A DNA stretch of 64,000 bases from Actinobacteria bacterium HGW-Actinobacteria-1 (GCA_002841355.1 PHFB01000008.1:1-64000); one strand, 5' to 3'. Positions 44,488 to 53,698 are shown, numbered from the stretch's first letter. Notes: generated from the sequence alone by a model not told the origin. A program made the numbers and translations.

Positions 44488-44715
44488 ATGGCTCGCACAG
44501 GAGACACCGACATCTGGACGAAGCAGCCGACGCAGATCGATCACGCGTGCGGTCATCGCTTCACGCACATGATGCCGCCGCATGGCGAGGGGCTGCTCGA
44601 ACTGCTCGAGGTCTTCGCATCCCATCCGTGCCCGGTGTGCATGTCCGGCCTCGTCGACTGGAGCTCTATCGGTCGTGGCGATGACCACGGAGACACAAGC
44701 ATGGGGGTGTGTTGA
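44488..44715 (+). CDS. Small Cys/His-rich protein, possible zinc ribbon
   Basis: I do not recognise this 75-residue protein. It contains DHACGHRFTHM (about 18-28) and HPCPVCMSG (about 46-54), giving four Cys/His pairs that could bind one zinc ion. It has no membrane segment. The start ATG 44488 is only six bases after a -10-like TACACT, so the message may be leaderless. An earlier GTG-type start is possible but lacks support. Its stop overlaps the start of the following dehydrogenase by one base, so it may be co-expressed with it. Confidence 0.65.
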   Translation: MARTGDTDIWTKQPTQIDHACGHRFTHMMPPHGEGLLELLEVFASHPCPVCMSGLVDWSSIGRGDDHGDTSMGVC

Positions 44716-45596
44716 TGTCGCCTGCTCGATCGTTGCCGACGGTCGCCTTCATAGGTACCGGCGTGATGGGTCACTCTATGGCCGGTCACCTTCTGGAGGC
44801 CGGGTATCCGCTCGTGGTGTTCAACCGAACGCGTGAGCGGGCGGCTGGATTGATCGCGCGAGGCGCGCGTTGGGCCTCAACCGCCGGCGAGGCAGCGTCG
44901 CTTGCCGATATCACGATTACCATCGTGGGGTATCCGACCGATGTCGAAGCCGTATATCTGGAGTCTGGCGGCATCATCGAGCGTGCCCGAGAGGGAAGCG
45001 TGGTCATCGACATGACCACATCGACGCCGACGCTTGCGGCACGAATCGCCACTGCAGCCGCGTCCCGCGGTGTGCTCGCACTTGACGCCCCGGTCTCGGG
45101 GGGCGACGTCGGTGCCCGTGAGGCGCGACTCACAATCATGGTGGGCGGCGATGACGCGGCGTACGATCGCGTTCTTCCGCTCTTTCAGGTGCTCGGCAAG
45201 ACCGTCACGCATATGGGTGGCCCCGGGCTTGGGCAGCACACCAAGATGGCCAACCAGATCGCCATCGCCGGAACGATGCTGAGCGTCGTGGAAGCGCTTG
45301 CATACGCGAAAGCGACCGGCCTGGACGCCGAGCGCGTTCTCGGCGCGATCTCTGCCGGTTCCGCCGGGTCCTGGTCGATGTCGAACTACGGTCCACGGAT
45401 CCTCGCTGGCGATATGGCCGCGGGCTTCTACGTGAAGCACTTCATCAAGGATCTTCGAATCGCGGTTGCAGAGGCCGAGGCGGTCGGACTGGAATTGCCG
45501 GGCCTCGACCTCGCGCGGCGACTGTACGAGCGCCTTGCCGATGAGGGCGGACAGGATCTCGGCACGCAGGCGCTCTGGCAGCTCTATCGCATGTAG
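44715..45596 (+). CDS. NAD(P)-dependent 3-hydroxyisobutyrate dehydrogenase-family oxidoreductase
   Basis: This 293-residue cytoplasmic enzyme of the beta-hydroxyacid dehydrogenase family has an N-terminal Rossmann fold with FIGTGVMGHSMAGHLL (about 13-28), substrate-binding DAPVSGGDVGA (about 121-131), the catalytic Lys in GLGQHTKMANQ (about 170-180), and an all-helical C-terminal half. Family members oxidise 3-hydroxyisobutyrate, tartronate semialdehyde, glyoxylate or similar; the substrate cannot be told. ATG 44715 follows GGGGGTG and overlaps the upstream small gene by one base. Confidence 0.9.
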   Translation: MSPARSLPTVAFIGTGVMGHSMAGHLLEAGYPLVVFNRTRERAAGLIARGARWASTAGEAASLADITITIVGYPTDVEAVYLESGGIIERAREGSVVIDMTTSTPTLAARIATAAASRGVLALDAPVSGGDVGAREARLTIMVGGDDAAYDRVLPLFQVLGKTVTHMGGPGLGQHTKMANQIAIAGTMLSVVEALAYAKATGLDAERVLGAISAGSAGSWSMSNYGPRILAGDMAAGFYVKHFIKDLRIAVAEAEAVGLELPGLDLARRLYERLADEGGQDLGTQALWQLYRM

Positions 45597-45665
45597 CGCC
45601 TGCGGCGGTGTCAGAGCCGCGGCGTACGCTTTCCCCGTGACGCTGATGTGGTTGCTGGGGAGGCG

Positions 45666-46034
45666 ATGACGGTGTCGGATCAGGTGCCGCTCTGTGAGGA
45701 TGTCGTTGGGGTACTGCATCGCCTCTGTGATGTGGCATTCGGCCCAAGCGGGTTCACGATGTTGACCGTCATCGAAGGCGCCCGAACCCGGGTAGTCGTC
45801 TCGCAGTGCGGGTCTACCGCAATGGATGCCTCCGCGTTCACCCGTGCCACGTTCGTTCTTCAGCACGCCAAGATCGAAGCGCTCTCGGACCTCGGTGTGT
45901 CAGTCGGGGATCTTGCGACGGCGGCTTTCAGGGACTTGCTGGATCAGCTTGCATCAGTCGCGCCGAACAAAGTCGAGTTTATGCGTGCGGTGCAATCACG
46001 GATGAGTGCAGCTCGTATCGCCGCTGCTAGATGA
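45666..46034 (+). CDS. Hypothetical protein
   Basis: I do not recognise this 122-residue protein. It is predicted to be soluble and alpha/beta, with segments such as VLHRLCDVAFGPSGFTMLTVIE-like strands (about 14-36) and a C-terminal helix rich in Ala and Arg. There is no signal peptide or cofactor motif. The start is ATG 45666, five bases after GGGGAGG; an in-frame ATG at 45648 has no ribosome site. It converges with the Rrf2 regulator gene and overlaps it by eight bases. The preceding 70 bases hold no clear promoter. Confidence 0.65.
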   Translation: MTVSDQVPLCEDVVGVLHRLCDVAFGPSGFTMLTVIEGARTRVVVSQCGSTAMDASAFTRATFVLQHAKIEALSDLGVSVGDLATAAFRDLLDQLASVAPNKVEFMRAVQSRMSAARIAAAR

Positions 46035-46443
46035 AGTACATAGGGACGCGATCAGCGTCTAGTGCGCGCTGACGTACCGCGAGATCGGCGAGGGTCACTG
46101 AGCCGAGGTACTCCCCAAGGACGACTCCTGCCGCCTTCCAGGTCTCGGTGGATGCCAGTCCTGGCGCGAGCGGTGCGTCGAGGAGCGTGCCTTCAACGGC
46201 CCGAACGACATCGGCTACTGTGATCGTCTCGGCTGGGCGGGCAAGGCAGCACCCGCCGCCGGTGCCTCTGCGGCACTCGACCAGATCGTGCTTCGCCAGT
46301 GCTGTTGCCTGCAATTCCAGGAATCGGCGCGGCAGAGCGAGGCGCTCAGCGAGTTCGCCAGCACTGACCAGTACGCCTGTCTCCAGCTGCGCAAGGGCGA
46401 TCAGGAGTCTGAGCGAGTAGTCGAGTCGCTGAGATACGCGCAT
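46027..46443 (-). CDS. Rrf2-family transcriptional regulator
   Basis: This 138-residue winged-helix regulator of the Rrf2 family (CymR, IscR, NsrR relatives) has an N-terminal recognition region (RLDYSLRLLIALA, then LAERLALPRRFLE, about 20-45) and a wing (GTGGGCCLARP, about 60-70). The usual three-cysteine iron-sulfur pattern of IscR/NsrR is not evident. It lies one base after cysK on the same strand, which fits a CymR-type role in cysteine or sulfur control in partnership with CysK. That role is inferred from family and context. Confidence 0.88.
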   Translation of the reverse strand: MRVSQRLDYSLRLLIALAQLETGVLVSAGELAERLALPRRFLELQATALAKHDLVECRRGTGGGCCLARPAETITVADVVRAVEGTLLDAPLAPGLASTETWKAAGVVLGEYLGSVTLADLAVRQRALDADRVPMYFI

Positions 46444-46444
46444 C

Positions 46445-47398
46445 TCAGGCGATGCCTTCCCACAGCGGCGTGGAGAGGTACCGCTCGCCGGTAGACGGCG
46501 CGACCGTGACGATGCTCGTGCCGGCCATCTCGGGGCGTGCGGCTACCTGAAGCGCCGCGGCGACATTGGCACCGGACGAAATCCCAACAAAGATGCCTTC
46601 CTCGGCAGCAAGGCGGCGTGCCATCGCGATCGCTGTCTCTCCCGGGATGGGGAGCGCTTCATCGAGCAGCGCGAGGTCGAGGACGTCGGGGATGAAGTTC
46701 GCGCCGATCCCCTGGATGAGATGCGGTCCGGGAGTGATCGACTCGCCACGCAACCGTTGGCCGATGATGGCCGATTCGGCCGGCTCGACCGCGATCAGAC
46801 GGACATCGGGGTGGCGCTCTTTCAGGTAGCGGCCGGTGCCCGTGATCGTCCCGCCGGTCCCTACGCCCGCCACAAACGCTCCGAGGCGGCGTTCCGCGAG
46901 CAGCGATTCCACCTCCGGACCGGTCGTCCGGTAGTGCGAAGCTGGATTCGCGGGGTTGCTGAATTGTCCGGGCAGGAACGCTCCCGGTATCGTGGCAGCC
47001 AGTTCGTTTGCGGCGTCAACTGCACCTTGCATGCCGGTCTCGCGAGGGGTGAGCACAAGCTCGGCGCCGTATGCCGCAAGCAGTTTGCGACGCTCAACAG
47101 AGAAACTCTCGGGCATGGTGAGAATCACGCGATAGCCGCGGGCAGCACCGATCATTGCGAGTGCTATGCCGGTGTTCCCGGAGGTTGGCTCCACGATCAC
47201 GGAATCTCCGGGCGAGATCACCCCGCGCTCCTCGGCGTCGGCTATCATCCCCCAGGCGATCCGGTCCTTGACCGAGCCTCCCGGGTTACGGGACTCGAGC
47301 TTGATGACGACCTCGGCGCCAAGTCCCGCCGCAATGTGGTTCAAGCGAACGGCCGGAGTTCGACCGATGGTCTCGATGATAGAGGTGTGTGCATCCAT
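46445..47398 (-). CDS. cysK: Cysteine synthase (O-acetylserine sulfhydrylase)
   Basis: This 317-residue PLP enzyme makes cysteine from O-acetylserine and sulfide. The PLP lysine is Lys44 in GGSVKDR; the phosphate-binding PTSGNTGIAL (about 71), VGTGGTITGTGRYL (about 175) and GISSGANVAA (about 265) loops are present. The ATG at 47398 has only a weak ribosome site. It is followed after one base by an Rrf2 regulator, as in cysteine regulons of other bacteria. No cysE is in the window. An AT-rich region upstream (47440-47515) probably holds the promoter and operator. Confidence 0.95.
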   Translation of the reverse strand: MDAHTSIIETIGRTPAVRLNHIAAGLGAEVVIKLESRNPGGSVKDRIAWGMIADAEERGVISPGDSVIVEPTSGNTGIALAMIGAARGYRVILTMPESFSVERRKLLAAYGAELVLTPRETGMQGAVDAANELAATIPGAFLPGQFSNPANPASHYRTTGPEVESLLAERRLGAFVAGVGTGGTITGTGRYLKERHPDVRLIAVEPAESAIIGQRLRGESITPGPHLIQGIGANFIPDVLDLALLDEALPIPGETAIAMARRLAAEEGIFVGISSGANVAAALQVAARPEMAGTSIVTVAPSTGERYLSTPLWEGIA

Positions 47399-47439
47399 AG
47401 CGTGTGCCGCCCGTCAGTCGGGGACCGTTTTGGCAAGCG

Positions 47440-47515
47440 TACGCGCCTCACATCTGCAGAGCAATAAGGAAACAGCACTAAAGTCATGGGGTTATGAGCA
47501 TTAAGGCGCGACGAG
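47440..47515 (-). promoter_or_regulatory. AT-rich upstream region of cysK, candidate promoter/operator
   Basis: The gap between the MFS gene and cysK contains an AT-rich island within GC-rich surroundings, rich in runs such as TTAATG, CATAA and TTATTG on the minus strand. It is the natural place for the cysK promoter and for autoregulation by the adjacent Rrf2 protein. I cannot fix exact boxes. Confidence 0.35.
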
Positions 47516-47521
47516 CGGGCT

Positions 47522-48781
47522 CTACCGATTGGGCGAGATAGGCTCGTCGGCCGTGAGCAGGGTCGCGATCGCGACGTCGACAGGAGGACGCAGCCGCGCC
47601 TCTCGATCAATCGCACTCGCCTCCGCGAGCGCGAGCAACGCTACCAGCGATACCAACACGCCGCCAGCAATCAGCGTCACCTGGACGCCGAACATCGCTG
47701 CCAGCCACGGCGCGAAGGCGAGCGGTACGAGTTCGCCGGCCTGGCGGTGCACCTGCGCGGTGCCGGTGATTCGCCCGACCATGCCCTCTGGTGAGTCTCT
47801 GTGCAGCAGCGTTCGCAACAGCGGCTCGAGCACGCCGATGACGATGCCCCACACGATGGCGCCCGCCGCTACGACGCGGATGTCCGCAGTCCCCACATAG
47901 GCGATGCTGCCGAGTCCGGTAAGCGCCACGGCAAGACACAGTCCGCGCGCCGACACGATCTTCTTGGGAAGCCGCTGGAGCAATAACGCGCCCACGAGGA
48001 TCCCGCCGCCAAAGAGCGAGTTCATGTAGCCGATGGACTCAACGCCGGTCTTGAGAACGTCGCGGTAGAACAGCGGCTCGAGTGCACTGAACGCGCCGAA
48101 GCCCAGCCAGACGACCGAGCCCGCCAGGACGTAGAACCGGAGCGAACGGGCACGATAAGCCGCGCTGATGCCATTACGGAACTCCGTGAACGCGTTCTCG
48201 TGCGCGGCGATGCGCTTCGGATAGACCAGGATGGTGCGAGCCACGAGGAGCGCCGCGATCAGTGATGTCGCTGCGTCGATGAAGAAGACCCAGTCGACGT
48301 TCGCGTAGTGCACGATGAGCGAGCCCAATGCAGGCCCAGTGATGAATGCGGCCGAGCCGGCCGATTCGAGCCAGGAGTTCATCTTGCGCAGCTCATTCTC
48401 GTCGTCGCCTGCGAGGAACGGCGCGAACGATGCCCCGGCGGTCATCACCGGCGCTCCGACGAAGCCCCAGAATGCGACGAGCGCCGTCAGCGAGCGGATG
48501 TCGCCGGCAAGCGCGATCGCGAGTGAAGCGGGCACGAAGAGGATCTCGGCGCCGATAAGCACGCGGCGAGGACCATAGCGATCCACGAGTACTCCGCCGA
48601 TGATACTGCCGGCGATCGAGACGGTACTGAGAACGAACATGAGCGCCGCGATCTGGGTGGACGTTGCCTTGAAATCGAATGCGGCCTTGCCCCACACGCC
48701 AACGAAGAACGCCGCCTCGCTACCTGCGCGGGACAGGTATCGGGCAGCGATGACGCGTGCTATGTCTCGTTTGCGTGCCAC
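47522..48781 (-). CDS. Major facilitator superfamily transporter
   Basis: This 419-residue inner-membrane protein has about 12 hydrophobic segments and the MFS loop 2-3 pattern GGVLVDRYGPRRVL (about 60-73). The N-terminal RYLSRAGSEAAFF and ENELRKMNSWLESAG regions resemble the MFS_3/enterobactin-exporter type drug exporters. The substrate is unknown. The start is GTG 48781, four bases after GGAGG; the in-frame ATG 48817 has no ribosome site. It lies upstream of cysK on the same strand but 123 bases away, so it is probably a separate unit. Confidence 0.88.
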   Translation of the reverse strand: MARKRDIARVIAARYLSRAGSEAAFFVGVWGKAAFDFKATSTQIAALMFVLSTVSIAGSIIGGVLVDRYGPRRVLIGAEILFVPASLAIALAGDIRSLTALVAFWGFVGAPVMTAGASFAPFLAGDDENELRKMNSWLESAGSAAFITGPALGSLIVHYANVDWVFFIDAATSLIAALLVARTILVYPKRIAAHENAFTEFRNGISAAYRARSLRFYVLAGSVVWLGFGAFSALEPLFYRDVLKTGVESIGYMNSLFGGGILVGALLLQRLPKKIVSARGLCLAVALTGLGSIAYVGTADIRVVAAGAIVWGIVIGVLEPLLRTLLHRDSPEGMVGRITGTAQVHRQAGELVPLAFAPWLAAMFGVQVTLIAGGVLVSLVALLALAEASAIDREARLRPPVDVAIATLLTADEPISPNR

Positions 48782-48829
48782 GAATCCTCCATGGGAACGA
48801 CTTCCCAGGATATGCAAAAGCGGTTTGAA

Positions 48830-48835
48830 AGTATA
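48830..48835 (-). promoter_or_regulatory. Candidate -10 box (TATACT) of the MFS gene
   Basis: On the minus strand TATACT stands about 48 bases before the GTG at 48781. No strong -35 element is seen. Confidence 0.45.
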
Positions 48836-48935
48836 CGCGCACGATGGTGCCGGGCGCGGCGGAAAGGCGCGTGGCGCCAGTCAGGCAAGCGCGATGCCCC
48901 GGTCGGGAGAGCTGGCATATCGTTCAGGCGCGGTG

Positions 48936-50297
48936 TTACGGCGTACCCGTGGCGTTGTTGATGACGTACTCGGTCTGTGTGCGTACGGTTGGCGCCATGA
49001 CGGTGCTGCTGCCGAGTATGAAGCCGTAGGAGTACACCTGGCCCTCGCCCCACAGGTAGTTCCAGGGCTCGGTGCTCAGGTAGTCTTTGCGCGTCAACAG
49101 GAGCGGACTTGTCTTGCGTGCAGCCGTCACGCCTCCGGCCACCGCGTCGGGCAGCGCTGCAGCGAGAACGGGTTGTGCGCCCGGGAGCCAGCCGGCCGAT
49201 TTCGCCCGTGCGGCGATCGCCACCGCGGTCGCATAGCGGTTGGGTCCCGACAGCCGGTCGCCCGGCGCACCGCCGAGTTGCGTGCGAACGCCCTCGGAAA
49301 CCACGTTGGTGCCGCCCGCTATGTAGACTCTCGGACTCGAAAGCTCGTTCACCATGTACTCGATGGTCGCCTCCGGCAATGGCGTCGTCGGCTTCACGAG
49401 GAGGATCGGGTAGTGCATCCGTGCTGCGATCGGACTCAAAGCGAGCGCGTCGTAGAAGCTATTGGAGCTCGCACCATTGGCGATGAGCACGTTAGCGTGC
49501 GGTGTGCCGTTGCCATCGAGCTGGTCCATCCGTCCGGCCACGGCAGTCGCCGTATCGTAGCGGTCCTGCCCCTGGACCCTGAAGACCTCATGCACCGTCG
49601 GCATCGCTTCGATCTCACTCATCACCGCGGCGGAAATCGCAGCGGTGCTACCGATGAGGTAGACATCCAGTGTGTCGGACATCATGGAGAGACATCCCTT
49701 GACCCGCGAGGGAATCGAATCCTTGCGGGTCAGGAGCAGCGGCGCATTCAACACGCCGGCCAGGCCCGCGGCGGACAGCGAGTCAACGATGTGCGCATCT
49801 TCTCCGCATGCCAGGACGACCGAGTTCACTCCGGTCCACAGCGGGTACCCCTCGGCAGCCACGTCGATCGCCGTGTTATAGCGGTCCGTGCCCGCCAGCC
49901 TGATGACGTCGTGGTACTCGTCGGGGTCACGTCGCATCTTGATGGTCACGTTCGCCGTCGTTCCCGAGGCAACCGGCCACCACATGTCGTTGTAGGTGGT
50001 CGGTGAGTACGACGAGTACATGTGGTAGTGGTGTGCGCCGTCGGTCGCCCAAACGCGCTGGTCGCCGGGGACCACGTTGATGGCGAAGCGACCTTCGATG
50101 TTCGTGACTGCCGACAGGTTTGTGACATCACCGAAGCGGTTGGTGAACACCGACATGCCGAGGAGTGGGAGCCCGGTTGCCTCCGAGATCACCGTGCCGG
50201 TGACCTGGGTGACAGCAGCGTTCGCCGGAACCGGGAGCGTCATCAACGCCAGCGCGACCACGACGACAACGCTCAGCCTGCGTCTACGGATCCTCAT
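48936..50297 (-). CDS. Secreted protein with one carboxypeptidase-regulatory-like domain and three CWB2 repeats
   Basis: This 453-residue exported protein has a basic N-terminus and signal peptide (cleavage near ANA-AV, residue 28), one beta-sandwich domain of carboxypeptidase-regulatory type (about 30-120), then three CWB2 cell-wall-binding units (about 130-453). The CWB2 units carry GTDRYNTAIDVAAEGYP, GQDRYDTATAVAGR and GPNRYATAVAIAAR. It is a smaller relative of the giant protein at 20873-24676 and likely sits on the cell wall. ATG follows GGGGG. It is divergent from pncB. Confidence 0.92.
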   Translation of the reverse strand: MRIRRRRLSVVVVVALALMTLPVPANAAVTQVTGTVISEATGLPLLGMSVFTNRFGDVTNLSAVTNIEGRFAINVVPGDQRVWATDGAHHYHMYSSYSPTTYNDMWWPVASGTTANVTIKMRRDPDEYHDVIRLAGTDRYNTAIDVAAEGYPLWTGVNSVVLACGEDAHIVDSLSAAGLAGVLNAPLLLTRKDSIPSRVKGCLSMMSDTLDVYLIGSTAAISAAVMSEIEAMPTVHEVFRVQGQDRYDTATAVAGRMDQLDGNGTPHANVLIANGASSNSFYDALALSPIAARMHYPILLVKPTTPLPEATIEYMVNELSSPRVYIAGGTNVVSEGVRTQLGGAPGDRLSGPNRYATAVAIAARAKSAGWLPGAQPVLAAALPDAVAGGVTAARKTSPLLLTRKDYLSTEPWNYLWGEGQVYSYGFILGSSTVMAPTVRTQTEYVINNATGTP

Positions 50298-50358
50298 GTT
50301 GAACGCCCCCTAGCACATGCGCCTCGACGCGCTGCCCCTTCGCGCGTCACCCTGTCGA

Positions 50359-50364
50359 TATAGT
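50359..50364 (+). promoter_or_regulatory. Candidate -10 box (TATAGT) of pncB-pncA
   Basis: TATAGT lies 72 bases before the GTG of pncB, in the divergent gap with the CWB2 gene. A second, weaker TACCGT is closer, at about 50401. Confidence 0.4.
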
Positions 50365-50436
50365 ACCCCCTCGGCAGGTGCGAGTCGCGCCGGTTCGGGG
50401 TACCGTGGAAAGCACAGAGCCGAGAGGGGAGAAGCC

Positions 50437-51918
50437 GTGACCATGGATGCCCGATCCGGCGTGCCGGTGATGCTGACGGATCTGTACCAGCTCACGATGG
50501 CATATGCCTACTGGCGCTCGGGAATCGCCGAGACCGAAGCGTGCTTCCACGCGTCGTTCCGTCGCACACCCTTCGGCGGTGGATATGCGGTGGCTGCCGG
50601 GCTTGAGCAGGTCGTGGAGTACCTGACCGGGATTCGGTTCTCGGAGCAGGACGTTGCGTATCTCGGGACGCTTACGGGCAACGACGGCGCGCCACTCTTC
50701 ACTCCCGAGTTCCTCGACTGGCTGTTGGCGTTCAAGTTCACCTGCGATGTGGACGCGATGCTCGAAGGTACGGTCGTCTTCCCGAGAGAACCCCTGGTGC
50801 GCGTGATCGGGCCGATCATGCAGTGCCAGATCGTCGAGACAGCGCTGCTGAACATCGTGAACTTCCAGACGCTCGTCGCAACGAAGGCAGCGCGGGTTTG
50901 CTCGGCAGCGCAGGGCGATCCGGTGCTGGAATTCGGGCTCCGTCGTGCACAGGGACCGGACGGTGGGCTCTCGGCAAGCCGCGCATCGTACGTCGGTGGG
51001 TGCTCTGGGACGAGCAACGTGCTCGCCGGCCAGCGGTACGGCATTCCCGTTGGTGGGACGCATGCGCACAGCTGGGTGATGGCGTTCGATACCGAGCTTG
51101 AGGCGTTCCTTGCGTACGCAGATGCGATGCCGAACAACGCGACGTTCCTGGTGGACACGTACGACACGCTCGACGGCGTGCGGCATGCGATCGCAGCTGG
51201 GCGTCGTCTCGCCGAGCGCGGGTACTCGATGATCGGCATCCGCATCGACTCCGGTGACCTCGCGTGGCTCTCGCGGCGGGCTCGGGAGATCCTCGATGCG
51301 GCGGGATTCCAGCACGTGAAGATCTACGCGAGCAACGAGCTCGATGAGAGCCTGATCGAAAGCTTGAAGGACCAGGGCGCCGCAATCGATGTGTGGGGTG
51401 TCGGCACGCGTCTTGTCACAGCGGACGGGCAGCCCTCGCTCGGCGGCGTCTACAAGCTCTCGGCAGTTCGCGAGGCGGGTAGAACGTGGGAGCCGCGCAT
51501 CAAGGTATCCGAGCAGACGGCCAAAGTGACCATGCCCGGCGTGCTGCAGGTGAGGCGGTTCACGCGCGACGGTCGGTTCGACGGTGACATGATCTACAAC
51601 GAGGCCGAGTCGCCGGGCGAGGAATGCACGATGGTAGACCCTGAGGACGCGACCCGCCGCAAGGCGTTCTGCGGCGAGCCGTTCGAGAACCTCCTGCTCC
51701 CGATCCTGCGCGGAGGCGCCCAGGTGATGGACATGCCTGCGATCGCGACGTCGCGAGACCGCACTGTCGAACAGCTCGCGATGCTGGATCCGAGCGTGAA
51801 GCGCTTCCTTAATCCGCACGGGTATCCTGTTGGTGTGGAACTCAGGCTGCACGAGCTGCGAACACGTCTTATCCTAAAAGCGCGAGGACTTGAGAGCGCG
51901 GAGGGCGGTGTGCTGTGA
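50437..51918 (+). CDS. pncB: Nicotinate phosphoribosyltransferase
   Basis: This 493-residue enzyme joins nicotinate to PRPP in NAD salvage. Family signatures include LTDLYQLTMAYAYW (about 13-26), FRRTPFGGGYAVAAG, EFGLRRAQGPDG (about 168) with the phosphate-binding histidine region at GTHAHSWVMAF (about 207-217), and IRIDSGDLAWLS (about 267). The start is GTG 50437 after GAGAGGGG; ATG 50443 would remove two residues. Its TGA overlaps the GTG of pncA by four bases, so the two salvage steps from nicotinamide are co-translated. Confidence 0.94.
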   Translation: MTMDARSGVPVMLTDLYQLTMAYAYWRSGIAETEACFHASFRRTPFGGGYAVAAGLEQVVEYLTGIRFSEQDVAYLGTLTGNDGAPLFTPEFLDWLLAFKFTCDVDAMLEGTVVFPREPLVRVIGPIMQCQIVETALLNIVNFQTLVATKAARVCSAAQGDPVLEFGLRRAQGPDGGLSASRASYVGGCSGTSNVLAGQRYGIPVGGTHAHSWVMAFDTELEAFLAYADAMPNNATFLVDTYDTLDGVRHAIAAGRRLAERGYSMIGIRIDSGDLAWLSRRAREILDAAGFQHVKIYASNELDESLIESLKDQGAAIDVWGVGTRLVTADGQPSLGGVYKLSAVREAGRTWEPRIKVSEQTAKVTMPGVLQVRRFTRDGRFDGDMIYNEAESPGEECTMVDPEDATRRKAFCGEPFENLLLPILRGGAQVMDMPAIATSRDRTVEQLAMLDPSVKRFLNPHGYPVGVELRLHELRTRLILKARGLESAEGGVL

Positions 51919-52526
51919 GAGCGCTGATCCTGGTGGACCTGCAGAACGACTTCATGCCGTTCGGCGCGCTGCCGGTCGCCGCGGGCGACGAGGTGGTTCC
52001 GATCGCGAACGCACTCATGCCACGTTTCAGCCTTGTGGTCGCAACGCAAGACTGGCATCCGGCGGATCACGGCTCATTCGCTTCGAGTCATCCGGGGACA
52101 TCCCCAGGGGACGTCACGGAGCTTGGCGGTGTTGAACAGGTCCTGTGGCCTGATCACTGCGTGCAGGGCATGCCCGGCGCGAGTTTCCACTCGGCGCTTG
52201 ATGTCGCGCGGATCGATCGGGTCATACGCAAGGGGTCGGATCCCGAGGTCGATTCGTATAGCGGCTTCTTCGACAACGACCATCGGACGTCAACCGGACT
52301 TGACGCGCTCCTCGCGCAGCACGCGGTCGACGAGGTCGTGATCCTCGGGCTGGCGACGGACTACTGCGTTCAGGCGACGGTGATCGATGCGATCGGGCTC
52401 GGGTTTGGTGTTACCGTCGTGACCGACGGTTGCCGGGCCGTGGACATCACACCGGGAGACGGCGACCAAGCGCTTGCGTTCATGCGTGCGGAAGGCGCGC
52501 GTCTCACGACCAGCAACGACATCTAG
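51915..52526 (+). CDS. pncA: Nicotinamidase
   Basis: This 203-residue enzyme deamidates nicotinamide to nicotinate, the substrate of the enzyme encoded just upstream. The catalytic triad is present: Asp8 (VDLQNDF), Lys in VIRKGSDP (about residue 104) and Cys in ATDYCVQAT (about 148). The metal site is in QDWHPADHGSFAS (about 46-57). The GTG start overlaps pncB by four bases. A flavodoxin-like gene follows after 18 bases. Confidence 0.94.
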   Translation: MRALILVDLQNDFMPFGALPVAAGDEVVPIANALMPRFSLVVATQDWHPADHGSFASSHPGTSPGDVTELGGVEQVLWPDHCVQGMPGASFHSALDVARIDRVIRKGSDPEVDSYSGFFDNDHRTSTGLDALLAQHAVDEVVILGLATDYCVQATVIDAIGLGFGVTVVTDGCRAVDITPGDGDQALAFMRAEGARLTTSNDI

Positions 52527-52544
52527 CGACTACGGGAGCAGCTC

Positions 52545-53126
52545 ATGAAGGTTGTGGCATTCAACGGCAGCGCACGCAAAGACGGCAACACCGCGATTCT
52601 CCTTGAGCGCGTGCTCGAACAGCTACGACTCGAGGGTATCGAGACCGAGCTCATCCAGATGGCCGGGAAGAAGGTGCACGGGTGTACCGCGTGCATGAAG
52701 TGCCGCGAGAAGAAGGATCACCGTTGCTCGGGACTGAATGACTTCGGCAACGACTGCATCGAAGCGGCGGATGCGGCAGACGGCATCATCATCGGGTCGC
52801 CGGTCTACTTCGCGGACGTGACCGCCGAGACGAAGGCGTTCATCGATCGTCTCGGCTACGTGGGTCGGGCCAATCCGGAGATGCTACGTCGCAAAGTGGG
52901 CGCCGGTGTGATCGCGGTGCGGCGAGCGGGTGCAGTGCATGCGCTCGACACGATCAATCACCTCTTCTTCATCTCCGAGATGATCGTGCCGGGGTCCTCG
53001 TACTGGAATCTCGGCATCGGCGGACCGGCAGGCTCGGTCGCGGACGATGCGGAGGGACTCGGGACGATGGACACGCTCGGCCGCAACATGGCGTGGCTCA
53101 TGAAGCGCGTGAGCGATCGCGCCTAG
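52545..53126 (+). CDS. Flavodoxin-family NAD(P)H-dependent FMN reductase
   Basis: This 193-residue flavoprotein of the FMN-reductase/iron-sulfur-flavoprotein family has the FMN-phosphate loop [14 protein letters not shown] (about 6-19) and [19 protein letters not shown] (about 83-101). A cysteine-rich loop [17 protein letters not shown] (about 45-61) resembles the compact 4Fe-4S motif of archaeal iron-sulfur flavoproteins, so a cluster is likely. It would pass electrons between reduced carriers and an unknown acceptor. It ends head-on with the next gene, sharing the tetranucleotide CTAG. Confidence 0.88.
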   Translation: MKVVAFNGSARKDGNTAILLERVLEQLRLEGIETELIQMAGKKVHGCTACMKCREKKDHRCSGLNDFGNDCIEAADAADGIIIGSPVYFADVTAETKAFIDRLGYVGRANPEMLRRKVGAGVIAVRRAGAVHALDTINHLFFISEMIVPGSSYWNLGIGGPAGSVADDAEGLGTMDTLGRNMAWLMKRVSDRA

Positions 53127-53698
53127 AAGATCGCCTGGAAGTCCTCGAAGCTCTCCTGCAGGTGGTCGAGATTCCAGTCGTCCACCGACATATAGAACCG
53201 TGGGTTGAAGACGAGGCCCATGTCCTCGGTGAGTGCGATGACTGCCGGCAAGAGCGCCGGTCGATCGAGGCAGGCTTCGAGAAGATCCGGATGCACGAAA
53301 TCATCCTCGGCGGAGGTCGGCGTCCAGAAGATCGAACGACCATCGATGCCGACGACCAGATCGAAGCAGAAGTTGCCTGCGGTGGAGACGCTGAGCGTGA
53401 TGTCCGGGTCGTCATCCAGCGACTTCGTCCACGATGAACGATCCTTCGTGAGTCCGGCGACCTTCGCGAGGGTGCCCTCGTCGATGGCCATCGAGCACGG
53501 GTAGCCGGGAAGAGAGTCGAGGACTTCGCGCAAGTTGAGTGCAGCGACCAGCACTCGCTCGGTCATCGACTCGCGTAGCATTCCGAGCGCCAGGTTGGCC
53601 TCAACGCGAGAGCGAGCGTTCACGACGATTCGGACGAGATCCTCTTCGGAATCGATGTGCTGCTTCAGAAGTGGGATCGTGGCAAGTGCACTGACCAT
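53123..53698 (-). CDS. Hypothetical protein
   Basis: I do not recognise this 191-residue soluble protein. The first 75 residues look helical ([28 protein letters not shown]) and the rest alpha/beta, with an aromatic-rich C-terminus ([16 protein letters not shown]). There is no signal peptide, cofactor motif or membrane segment. The start is ATG 53698, eight bases after AGGAG; earlier in-frame ATGs lack a ribosome site. It converges on the flavodoxin-like gene with a four-base stop overlap. Confidence 0.65.
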   Translation of the reverse strand: MVSALATIPLLKQHIDSEEDLVRIVVNARSRVEANLALGMLRESMTERVLVAALNLREVLDSLPGYPCSMAIDEGTLAKVAGLTKDRSSWTKSLDDDPDITLSVSTAGNFCFDLVVGIDGRSIFWTPTSAEDDFVHPDLLEACLDRPALLPAVIALTEDMGLVFNPRFYMSVDDWNLDHLQESFEDFQAIF

